DNA of 64,000 nt, taken from NCBI GenBank assembly GCA_965240325.2, contig OZ251226.1, positions 3,100,001 to 3,164,000 on the forward strand, read 5' to 3'. Positions 51,650 to 64,000 of this stretch are shown here, piece by piece. The translations under genes and the position numbers were made by a program. The notes under the pieces are model-generated. The model was given only the letters and a program-made list of their open reading frames with translations. It did not search any database and was not told where the DNA came from. Within the stretch, counting starts at the first letter, position 1; each line of letters starts with the position of its first letter. This stretch comes from Rebecca billardiae RCC1528. Taxonomy: Eukaryota; Haptophyta.

Positions 51650-53302
51650 TCAACGCCAGTAATCCCAATGCTCGTTCGAGGCCTGCCCCTGGTGCTTGTC
51701 GAGCAGCCGGGTGAAGTTTGCCTCGGCGAGGTCAGCCACCGCATCGGCGGTCGAGAGCACGCCGGAAACATAGCTCTTCCAATCCAGCCCGCCTGGCAAC
51801 TTGGCGTCTGCGTCCTTGCGCTCGTCCGAGCGCCACTCGAGGGAGATGTAGCGCGCCGCGTTGGCCACGACGAGCTCGTACTTGGCCTTGAAGCGAGGCC
51901 AGGCCTCGCGCAGCGCGTGCACGTCGGAGCTGCGCGCGAGCCTCCCCCCAGCCCCCTGCGCGCGCCCCTGCGCGCGCACGCTGGAGACCGCGCCGATGGC
52001 GAGGGCGAGGTGCACCGGCTCGTCGCTGAGCGAGCTGGCGATGGCGAGGTCGAGGTCGGAGGCGTGGACGGAGCTGCGCGCCCTGCTCCACGCGCCGGCA
52101 CGCGGCCCGACGTCCACGCTGCGCGCGCCCCCGTCGAGCAGGCAGGCGAGGAGGTGCAGCCCGGGCAGCTCGGCGCACATCGCTTCGAGCAGCGGCTTGT
52201 CCTGGGGTGGGAGGAGAGAGGCGGGGGGCCACTTCTCGCCGAGCATGCCCACGACCCCACCGGGCCAGCGGCGGAGGCACTCCGCGCGGAGGGCGCGCGC
52301 CAGAGGGTCGTCCTCCCCTGCGCTGCCGACGAGGAAGGCCCAGCCGTCGTCGAGGGGCAGCGCCGCCTGCGCGCGGCCGAAAGGCTTGGCGAGTGCGAGC
52401 GCCACCTCGGACGTCCGGCGCGCGCTGATCTTGCTGGGGGCCTTGCGGAGGTCGTTGGTGAGCGTCGAGTAGAGCGAGGAGCGCTCGGCCGCGACCGCCC
52501 ACGCCTCCGCGAGCCCGTGCTTCTGCGTGAGCAGCGCCCTGATGCTGCCGGCGAGGTCGGCCACCTTGCGCGCCTTGGCCTGCTTGCGCTGCTGAGCGTC
52601 CGCGGCCTGTCCGCTCTCGCGCGCGTGCCGCTCCGCCAGCGCCTCCGCCTGCACGCGGTCGTAGAGCTCGAGCACGTCCGCGCCGTCGGGCTGCTGGGCG
52701 AGGTAGGCGTCTAGCTCCGCCCGCGGGGTCGTGCCGTTGCCAACGGCCGCAGCGCGCGCCTCGTTCGCCACCTGCACCGTCACGAGCGGCCCGGCGCGCT
52801 CCCCGCCGCGTGTGTACGGGTGCGCCCACATGTAGTGGTTGAGCCCCGCGGCCTTGCACACGCGCTCGTGGTCGAGGGCGAAGCCGTACGCGCCTCGGCT
52901 CACCTGCACCGCGCCCCCGTCCCTGTTGCACGGCCAGCACCAGAAGAGCCCAAACTCCTCGCGCGCGCACTTTGGCCGCGCGCTCGCCGTGCAGAACCGG
53001 TTCTCGCACTTGCGCGCGCACGCGAGGCGCAGGAGGCGGAGCGGCGACGGGGGGAAGATTGAGCGCGCGCGCAGCAGCTTGATGGTGTTCTGGACGTTGG
53101 CCAAGCCCGTGCTCGTGCCACGCGCGAGCACGGCCTTCACGACGTGGTCGAGGGAGAGGAGGCGCAGCGTGCGCCTCGAGCACGTGGCCGCGCGGAGCAG
53201 CGCCTGCGGCTCGAGGTACGCGAAGACGGTCGTGAGGATGTCGTCATCCGCGTCGAGCGGGCCATCCACGTCGCCCGGGCGGCGGGACTTGCGTGGCGGC
53301 AT
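51650..53302 (-). CDS. F-box-like protein, otherwise uncharacterised
   Basis: Intronless, 550 residues from MPPRKSRRPGDVDG. Residues about 19-60 (DDILTTVFAYLEPQALLRAATCSRRTLRLLS) match the F-box pattern of a Leu/Ile-rich helix, P, then a helix with C-S-R-x-x-R, which would recruit Skp1 of an SCF ubiquitin ligase. Next is a Cys-rich patch (CARKCENRFC...FWCWPCNRDGG) that may bind zinc. A charged coiled-coil-like region (about 205-260, rich in Q, K and R) follows, then a C-terminal domain of unknown type ending LLDKHQGQASNEHWDYW. No WD40, LRR or kelch substrate domain is visible. Divergent from the KOW/UBZ4 gene by 238 bp. Confidence 0.7.
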   Translation of the reverse strand: MPPRKSRRPGDVDGPLDADDDILTTVFAYLEPQALLRAATCSRRTLRLLSLDHVVKAVLARGTSTGLANVQNTIKLLRARSIFPPSPLRLLRLACARKCENRFCTASARPKCAREEFGLFWCWPCNRDGGAVQVSRGAYGFALDHERVCKAAGLNHYMWAHPYTRGGERAGPLVTVQVANEARAAAVGNGTTPRAELDAYLAQQPDGADVLELYDRVQAEALAERHARESGQAADAQQRKQAKARKVADLAGSIRALLTQKHGLAEAWAVAAERSSLYSTLTNDLRKAPSKISARRTSEVALALAKPFGRAQAALPLDDGWAFLVGSAGEDDPLARALRAECLRRWPGGVVGMLGEKWPPASLLPPQDKPLLEAMCAELPGLHLLACLLDGGARSVDVGPRAGAWSRARSSVHASDLDLAIASSLSDEPVHLALAIGAVSSVRAQGRAQGAGGRLARSSDVHALREAWPRFKAKYELVVANAARYISLEWRSDERKDADAKLPGGLDWKSYVSGVLSTADAVADLAEANFTRLLDKHQGQASNEHWDYWR

Positions 53303-53540
53303 GCCGTGGGTTGCTCGGTGGGCGCGCAGGCCGCGGGAGGGGCGGGGGGCCGCGGAAGCGTTCGTAGGCCAGGGTCTTGCCAGGGTGGTCGCCAGGCGGA
53401 CCAGCCTGCCTGTGCAGTGGCTGGGCGCGGCTCGCCAGTGCGTGCGAGGGCGGGTCCGGAGCACTGGCTTGCCGGCTTGGCAGTTTTGGAGTCCCGGACC
53501 GGAGGCACCAGAATAACAAAAATCGCCGGCTCGCCCGTCG

Positions 53541-55933
53541 ATGAGCATGGCAGGCTCCGCCGGCGGGCGCGAGCTCGCCGGCCTCTTCGGGCTGGGCACG
53601 ACGTCGAATGCGGTGCTGCAGACCATCTCGCGGATCGGGCCGACAAGGCGCTCATCTGGCCCCGCCCCCCTCGCGCACACGACGATGTGGGGCTGGTGCA
53701 AGGACTCGCGGCTCGTCGAGACGCGCGCGGATCCCAAGGCGAGCACGATCGCGCTGCCGTGGAAGGCGTGCTCGTTTCGGGACACGTTCGGCGGCGCGAA
53801 CGGCGCCCGCGTGACGTCGCAGCTGGTCAACGGGCTCGCCGAGGAGCCCAGCGACGAGGAGCCCAGCGAGCCCGCGCCGCCGCCGCCGCCGACGCCCGAG
53901 CGCGCCGAGGGCGCGCGCAAACGGCCACGCCCGCCGGAGCAGCATGCGGGCGCGCGCGCCGCGTGCCAGCGGGTGGAGATCGTGTCCGGCGCGCACGCTG
54001 GCCGCGTGGGGCGGGTTCTGTCGTCTGCCAATGGCTACTATCACGTGCACCTCGAGCCGCGCGCGCGGCCGAGCTCGCCCAGCTGCGTCCAGCACACGGA
54101 GGGCGGCGCGCTGCACGGAGCGAGCGGCGGCGGCGCGAGCGCAGCCGCTGAGCCGGGGGCGCAGCCGGTGGCGGACGGTGCGGCTGAGGTGGCGCACTGC
54201 CGCTGGAGCGCGCTGCGCCTCCTGCCGGCCGAGCCGAGTGACGCGGCGCCGCCCTCGCCCGGACCCGCGCCACGCGCGCAGCCCAAGCCACGGCCGGCGC
54301 CGCCCAAGCGCGCAGGGCAGCCGTTCGCGCGCGTGCGGCCGCCCAAGCCGGTGCCGAGCGCTGCCGCGCGCGCGCGCCCCCCGCCCTCCGAGGACGGAGC
54401 AGAGCGCGGCGCGAGCGCGGCGCACGCGGCGGTGGGCGCACCGGGCGAGAGCACGAAGGGCACAGCGCGCGACGCCGCACGCGCCGACATCGTCGACGCG
54501 AGCCCTGCCGACGCGCCCGCCGGCGCGCCGGTCGCAGAGCTGGCCTGTGCGCGCGAGGGCGGCGGTGCCGGGCGCGGGGGCGCGCGGCCGCGCGGCGCGA
54601 GGCGGTCGGAGGCGCCGGCGGCAGCGCAGTCGGTGTGCCCGCTGTGCGGCGACGCGCTCGGCGACTCGAACGTGAAGGCGACCGCGCACATCGACCGCTG
54701 CCTGCTCAACGCAGGCGGTGCGGCGGACGTGTGCGCCGCCATCGAGCCCGCAGCCGAGGCTGAGGGTGTCACCGCAGCGGCTGAGGCGGCCGGTGCGAAT
54801 GCGCGGGCGCATGCGGCCGGTGATGTGCCTCCCGCGCCGCCGGCCGCGGGGCGCTCTGTCGCGTCCGCCACGGCGCAGGATGGCGGCGGGGCCGGCGCGA
54901 GCCTCCGCGCCGCCGAGACCCCGCGCGCCGCGCGCGAGGTGCGCGTGGCGGGGCTGCTAGTGCCAGTGCGCTGGCTGCGCACAGTCGCACGCCGCCCGAC
55001 CGCCGAGCCGCCGCCGCCGCCGCGGTACGCGGGCGCTGGCGGCGCTCAGGTCGCGCACGACGGGGGCGCGGCGGGCGCGGCGGGCTCTCGGGACGCGCCG
55101 CCGCCGCCGAGGCTGTGCACGGCGCCGAATCGGCACCGCTGCCTCGAGCTCTTCCGCGCGAGCGTCGCCGCAGCGCCCGCGCCGCGCCCCGCGGCCGAGC
55201 CCGCGCGCACGCTCACGCCGCCGCCGTCGGCCGCGCTGCAACGCGCCGCGTCGGCGAGCCGCTACCACATCGAGGCGGTGGAGACGGCGGGCGGGCGGCT
55301 GGTCGCGCGCTGGGTGTTCCCATCCGCCAACCCGGGCGACGCGGGAGCGTGGGCTGCCGTCTTCAGGCTGCCGCCCGATGTGGACCCGTCCGAGGCCGAG
55401 GCCGGTGCGTGCGCGCGCGCGCGCGAGCGCTCGGGAGCGGCGCTCGCTTTCGCGCGCGCGCGCTCACGAGGGGGCCGAGCGCTCGCGCGCGCGCGCGCAC
55501 GCACCGGCCGGGTCGAGCCCGCGCGCGCGCTCACGCGCCGCGGTGCCGTCGCCGTCCCGGTGCGCAGTGCCGTGGGTCGACCCGTCCTCTCGCCTGCTGT
55601 GGACGTGGATCACCAAGAACGCCTTCTTTGGCGAGACGCGCTTCGCCTCGTCCGCGCTCGGCCGTCTGGAGGACGGCTCGTACACCGTGATGGTGCGTGG
55701 CGTGCTGCGCGCGCGCGCCTGCCCGCCCCTCAGGGCCCCTCCGTGCGGCGCACGGCTCACACGCGCCGCGCGCCGCGCGCCGCGCCGCGCCCGTCCTGCG
55801 CCACGCCCAGCTCTTCAAGGCGTCCGGCCTGCAGTGCGCGGGCTTTGGTGCCGTGCGCGCCGCGATCGCCACCGCCTTCCACGTGCGGGACGGGCACGTG
55901 TGCACGACGGCGATGATGGCGATGGCCTCATGA
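53541..55933 (+). CDS. KOW-motif and UBZ4-type zinc-finger protein
   Basis: Exons 53541-55404, 55568-55692 and 55811-55933 (GTGCGT donors, phase-consistent), 703 residues. The N-terminal 100 residues are moderately folded (LAGLFGLGTTSNAVLQTISRIGP). A KOW-like element follows (VEIVSGAHAGRVGRVLSSANGYYHVHL, about 148-174). In the middle is a single UBZ4-style finger, CPLCGDALGDSNVKATAHIDRCL (about 370-392): C-x2-C...H-x3-C, as in Rad18-type ubiquitin-binding fingers. Exons 2 and 3 encode a well-conserved-looking end (LLWTWITKNAFFGETRFASSALG; LFKASGLQCAGFGAVRAAI). Intervening sequence is disordered. A nuclear, nucleic-acid- or ubiquitin-linked role is inferred only from these motifs. Confidence 0.7.
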
Positions 55934-56180
55934 TCTAGAGTAGTGAGCACAGCTCTCTCGCCGTCACACTGGAGCCGTACTCCATTACTGTACCGGTGGG
56001 AGGACGAACGGTGTCGTTGGAGGCCGCTTTGCACCAGCCAATCAGATTGCACCTGCTTGTACTGATGCACCAAACGGCTTCAACATCAGTATTGGAAGGA
56101 GCGCCTCCCGCGTGCTTGCATGATCAGCATCTTGGGCGCCGCAGAAGTTGGGCCAGGGCAAGAGGGCGCGCGTCAGCGCG
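55934..56180. other. Short intergenic region
   Basis: Between two co-directional genes. It holds an in-frame upstream ATG at 56148 for the next gene, 11 codons before the preferred start. Nothing else seen. Confidence 0.4.
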
Positions 56181-58250
56181 ATGCAGCAACAATACTTCGC
56201 CGTCGTGGTGCCCGCCGGGTACGGCGAGGGCTCCAAGTTCCAGGCGATGTGCGGCGAGCAGCTGGTCGAGGTCGTCGTCCCACCGGGCGTGTCCCCAGGG
56301 CAGCAGATCCAGGTCGCCGTCCAGGCCCCGATCGTCGTGAGCGCCGTGGCGGTGCCGGTGCCGCCGCCCTCCGCCCCGCCGGGGCAGACGGACCGCGTCG
56401 CGCCGTCGCACATGCCGCCGACGCCCATCCAGTCGCTCGAGATCGAGCCAACGCCTGAGGCCGACCCCGACCCACCGCCTCGCGGCGCGCGGTGGGACTC
56501 GACCCGTCAGATGCTGCTGCGCGCCTACCCCATTCCAACCACGCTCTTTTTTCTCGGCTTCACGCTGGTCTTCGCGGGCAAGTTTATTCAGGAGGTCAAC
56601 CGACCGGCCGAGACGGCGACGCTGTGGGAGGCGTCGATCTGCCCGGACTCCGTGAACACCACCGAATGGGTGGGGCACTACGACGGGCCAGGCTTTGTCT
56701 GCCCGTACTCGGGCGCCAAGCCGAACGAGCAGTCGTGGACGATCACGCCCGAGGCGGCAGGGTTGCTCCCGTGGCGGAGCTACCACCTCATCATGTACGT
56801 GAGCACGGGCGCGAAAGTCGACCTCACTTGGTCGCTCGCCGACGGGCGCGGCGCCCAGCTCGTGCCGCGCACGCGCGCGCTCAACGGCGGCCGGCGCCGG
56901 CTGCTCGAGCTGCCGCGCGACGAGGCGGGGGCAGCAGGCGGGGGCACGCAGGCGGCGGCGGCGGCGGCGCAGGGCGCGCTCGGGACGCAGCGCGAGCTGC
57001 TGAAGGGGGGCAGCGGCGGCAGCGGCGGCGGCGGCGGCGGCTCCTCGGGCGGCTCGGGCGGCCGCTCGCCCGGCCGCTCGAGCGGCAGCTACTCCGCCTC
57101 CAGCGCCACGCGCTCGTACCAGTCGAGCGCGCGCACCACCGCGTACGGACGGCGCGGCACGGCCGTGCTCGCGACGGGCGCGTACATGGGGCACACCGCG
57201 CGGCGGCGCTCGGGGAGGTCCACGCGGAATGACGACAGCAGCGGCGGCGAGAGTACCGAGGAGACGTACGCCGAGGAGGACCTCGATCGGTGCGCGCCGC
57301 CTGCCCGCGCGCCGTGCGAGTGCCCCTGCCCCGCGTGGCCGGCGCTGAGCCGAGCGCGCCCCGCTTCCCACGCCCACCCCACCCCCCCCGCCCCGCCCCT
57401 CCGCGTGTGCAGCCTCGACGTGACGACCGCCTCGTTCGAGACGCCGCTGATGGGCTCGGGCCGCTACCCGCTCCGGCTCACCGCGCACAGCCTCGCCGTC
57501 CAGTCGCCCAAGGCGCGCGTGATCACCGACCCGCCGTACGTGTTCCTCGGCTTCTTCACGGACGTGACCGAGCGCCAGCTGGCCCTCTTCGACTGGGCCA
57601 TTGCCGTGTGGGTGTGCGGCGTCGTGCTGATCTGCGCCGTGTGCGCGTTCGCTTTGATGCGGTACGTGAAGGACAAGGCGGCGCTCGCCACCAACACGGG
57701 GACGAAGGCCCTCGTCGCCGCCATCACGGGGGCGGCCACGTGGGCGTGCTTCTTCGCGGGCTGCGTCGCCGCTTCGTCGCCGGTGCCGGTGACGGTGCGC
57801 GCGCGCGCGCGCACACGAGCGCCGCGCCGCTGCCACGCGCGCTGCATCCGACGAGTGACGTGCCCTGCGGTCCGCGCTCGTGCACGCGCGCGCACGCGAC
57901 GTCGCCGCACCCATGCGTTCGCGTAGGAGGGGCTGGGTGTAGCCCTCATCATTCTGACGATTGTCATCTTCTTCGGCACCATCACCAACCAGCTCAAGAT
58001 GTGGCGCGCTGCGATGAAAGCCATGAAGGATCAGCCGGCACGCACCACCTACGTCATCCTCGCCTTTTCCGGCATCGTCGGCCTCACGCTCACGCTGTGC
58101 TTCGCTGTGCTCGTCGACCAGGGCCTGCTGCTGTACTACATCGGGGTGGCGGTGGGCATGCTGATCGTGGAGACGGCATGGTTGATTATCTGGCTTCGGT
58201 ACGCCAAGGCGGAACACGTCAACGACAAGTTCGGCGATCGTCGGCAGTGA
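56181..58250 (+). CDS. Six-transmembrane protein of unknown function
   Basis: Exons 56181-57289, 57413-57794 and 57927-58250, phase-consistent, 604 residues from MQQQYFAVVVPAG. The cytosolic N-terminus has VPAGYGEGSKFQ and VVVPPGVSPGQQIQVAV, a repeated V-P-P-G-x-x-P-G-Q motif, then a Pro-rich linker. TM1 (about 115-135, IPTTLFFLGFTLVFAGKFI) is followed by a large lumenal or extracellular loop with cysteines, an N-glycosylation-type NTT, and a Gly/Ser/Arg-rich disordered insert. The loop resumes after intron 1, and TM2-TM6 then follow: FDWAIAVWVCGVVLICAVCAF; LVAAITGAATWACFFAGCVA; VALIILTIVIFFGTI; YVILAFSGIVGLTLTLCFAV; LLYYIGVAVGMLIVETAWLII. The TM1-large loop-TM cluster order somewhat resembles Wntless/GPR180-like layouts, but I do not recognise the family. 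Confidence 0.8.
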
Positions 58251-58493
58251 TGAAGTGTGAAGGACGAGGGACAGCCATGGCGGGCGTGAATGCCCACGCG
58301 ATTCAAGGACTCCAAGGTCCGAGTGCCACGGCCGGCCGGCCGGGTCACCGGGGCGTGGCGGAGGCAGCCCGGAGGCAGGCCGGCGCGGTCATCTGTCAAT
58401 ATGTGTCATCATATCATCAGTATCGCTATCTTACGATTGCGCGAGACATGAGTGTCACGACTATATAACTATAGGCACTACTGCCAGACTATA

Positions 58494-62396
<3,903 letters not shown>

Positions 62397-62504
62397 ATAT
62401 AGCTACGTATACATATATCGACTATCGTCACGACTATACGACTCTCGAGCTGCGGCGGTGACTCTCGATCGCGCGCTGGAAATGGCAGAGATGACGGCGT
62501 CGTG

Positions 62505-64000
62505 TCAGGCGAGCACGAGCACCTCGCCGACGCTCCACGTCTTACCCGTCGAGGGCTCGTGCACGAGCACGCGGTGGATGCCCTCGAACTCGGGCACGAA
62601 GCGCAGCCGCAGCCGCGACGCCATCGTGCTGAGCGAGCCGCCACTGCCCGTGGCCGCGCCATCCTCCGCATCGGCGGCGCTCGTGGGCATCACCGGCCCT
62701 CGCGCGATGCTGCCCTCGAGCGCGCTCGACATCGCCTGCACGTACACGGACCAGCCCGGCACGACCGCGGTGGGCAGCCCGCAGTCCGTGCGCGGCTCGA
62801 GCGAGAACTCGCACTCGCGGCCGAGGTGGCCGACGGAGCCCTCGGAGGGCGCGGGGTGCACGACCGAGGCGCGCGCGGCCGCGCGCGCGACGGCGACGGC
62901 GAAGCGGTGGAGGACGAGCGGCCTCGCCTCCGCGTAGCCCGTGCCGGCGGTGAAGCCGACGTGCGCCCAGCCTCCGCTTGCGTTGAGCGCGGCGAGGTGC
63001 TCGGGCAGCAGCTCGGAGTGCAGCGCGGGCTGGGGCTCGTCGTCCACGTGCACGAGCAGCTGCGCGCGCGCGGCGTCGGCGACCACGCGCACGCTGTGCG
63101 TGCGCCCGTCGCCCAGCTTGGCGAGCGCGCGCCCCGCGCGCTGGTAGGTCGGCCTGCCGTCCACGTACAGCCGCACCGTGTCTCCGTCAAAGGTGACGGC
63201 CAGCGAGTGGTTCACGCCCGCCACGCCCGGGCACGCGCGGTTGCCGCACGGCACGCCGAGCATGCCCTCGGCCGAGCGCACGCCCGCGCCGAGCACGAGC
63301 AGCGCGAACGCCGGCGCCTGTGCGCGCGCGGAGGGTCGCGGCGGCGGCGCGCGCTCAGAGCGCGCGTGCGGTGGCGCCGCGCGCGCGCGCAGCCGCCGGC
63401 GCGCGCGCTCACCGGCCGGTGCATGGCGAGCCAACTGCCGTCGGTTGGCAGCTCGGCGGGCTCGACGGGCCGGTCCGGCGTGTCGCCGAGCTTGTGCGGC
63501 CGCCTGTCCAGCCCGTCGCTCTTGAGCACCGCGGCCGCGTCGCCCTCGAGCGCGCACACACTGAACACCGCCTCGAAGCCCTCCCCTACGCGCACGAGCT
63601 GCGCGGCGCGCGCGTGGGCGCAGGCGGCGCGCGCGCGGCGGGGCGTGTGAGGGCGCGGCGCGCGGGGCGGGCGCGCGCGCGTGCGCGGCGCGGCGCGGCG
63701 CGCGCGCACCTCCCGGGCGATGTGCGTCTCGACCGAGTTCGCCGTGCCGCCGTGCAGCACGTGCGAGCCGTCGTCCGGCGTGGGCGGCGCCGTGTCGTCG
63801 TACTGCAGCCGCGCGTACAGCCGCGTGGGCTCGCCGCCAAACGTCGGGATGGCGCGCACCTCGACGAGCGCGCCCGAGGGCGGCCACGGCGAGGCGAGCT
63901 GCCTCGAGAGCAGCAGGTGGTCGAAGAACATCGAGTCGCGGTCGAAGAGCTTCACCGAGATGGCGTGCTCGGCGGAGAGCGTGCCGAACTCGAGCTGCTC
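62505..64000 (-). CDS. Lectin-like (concanavalin-fold) protein, 5' end outside window
   Basis: Partial; the first exon runs off the right edge. Exons in window: 64000-63710, 63598-63413 and 63317-62505 (GTGCGC and GTGAGC donors, phase 0), about 430 residues. The right-edge part (SVKLFDRDSMFFDHLLLSRQL) resembles the end of a C2-like strand. The middle and last exons show an L-type-lectin/ConA-like pattern: EGFEAVFSVCALEGD, AFALLVLGAG, GVNHSLAVTFDGDTVRLYVDG, HSVRVVADAARAQLLVHVDDEPQPAL, WAHVGFTAGTG. A cysteine-bearing C-terminal domain (GHLGRECEFSLEPRTDCGLP) follows. Cysteines and domain type suggest a secreted or cell-surface protein. Ligand unknown. Confidence 0.7.
   Translation of the reverse strand, partial: AARVRHALRRARHLGEALRPRLDVLRPPAALEAARLAVAALGRARRGARHPDVWRRAHAAVRAAAVRRHGAAHAGRRLARAARRHGELGRDAHRPGGARAPRRAAHARAPAPRAAPSHAPPRARRLRPRARRAARARRGGLRGGVQCVRARGRRGRGAQERRAGQAAAQARRHAGPARRARRAANRRQLARHAPAGERARRRLRARAAPPHARSERAPPPRPSARAQAPAFALLVLGAGVRSAEGMLGVPCGNRACPGVAGVNHSLAVTFDGDTVRLYVDGRPTYQRAGRALAKLGDGRTHSVRVVADAARAQLLVHVDDEPQPALHSELLPEHLAALNASGGWAHVGFTAGTGYAEARPLVLHRFAVAVARAAARASVVHPAPSEGSVGHLGRECEFSLEPRTDCGLPTAVVPGWSVYVQAMSSALEGSIARGPVMPTSAADAEDGAATGSGGSLSTMASRLRLRFVPEFEGIHRVLVHEPSTGKTWSVGEVLVLA

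Overview
This is a eukaryotic nuclear window from a flagellated, plastid-bearing protist. It is very GC-rich, with GC-loaded third codon positions. The best guess is a haptophyte or a closely comparable alga. This is inference from five things: an outer-arm axonemal dynein; secretory and probable bipartite plastid-targeting N-termini; a UGA-encoded selenoprotein of the deiodinase family; short introns (77-163 bp) with GTGCGY donors plus one GC-AG intron; and a beta-1,3-glucan-type hydrolase. No ribosome-binding sites or operons are expected. Every multi-exon model below was built by eye from reading-frame and splice-phase agreement.

Layout. 1-3301: C-terminal part of an outer-arm dynein heavy chain (+). 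3693-7313: head-to-head pair of a soluble flavin fumarate reductase (Osm1/Frd1 type, -) and ERO1, the ER disulfide oxidase (+), with a 139-bp gap. 7314-8535: gene-poor, with a 22-bp inverted repeat bounding about 560 bp. 8536-9750: ankyrin protein. 10186-11199: beta-carbonic anhydrase (-). 12951-13763: quinone reductase ending in a CaaX box. 14368-18864: divergent pair of two poorly known proteins. 18999-19069: tRNA-Asp-like gene (-). 20504-21280: deiodinase-like selenoprotein (-). About 21420-29100: LINE retrotransposon (-) with an intact 1,698-codon APE-RT-RNaseH frame. 29188-30242: secretory EF-hand protein. 30812-34357: SANBR/KIAA1841-like BTB protein (-). 34755-36224: GT2 glycosyltransferase. 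36658-38419: D-2-hydroxyglutarate dehydrogenase (-). 39128-40597: secreted kelch-like protein (-). 41722-43333: divergent pair of an ABM-domain monooxygenase (-) and an aldo/keto reductase (+). 43592-44578: phosphopantetheinyl transferase (-). 45027-50962: divergent pair of a GH5 glucanase (-) and an armadillo protein (+). 51650-55933: divergent pair of an F-box-like protein (-) and a KOW/UBZ4 protein (+). 56181-58250: six-TM protein. 58494-62396: microsatellites followed by a 1,744-bp higher-order repeat array. 62505-64000: partial lectin-like gene (-).

How the genes work together. Gene order is mostly unrelated single-copy eukaryotic genes, often as tight head-to-head pairs (122-238 bp apart). 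The most functionally suggestive pair is fumarate reductase/ERO1. In yeast, the soluble fumarate reductase re-oxidises flavins so that oxidative folding can continue without oxygen, so sharing one promoter region with ERO1 would make biochemical sense. Both proteins here carry secretory-type N-termini. The second suggestive pair is ABM monooxygenase/aldo-keto reductase, both with N-terminal signal-like leaders.
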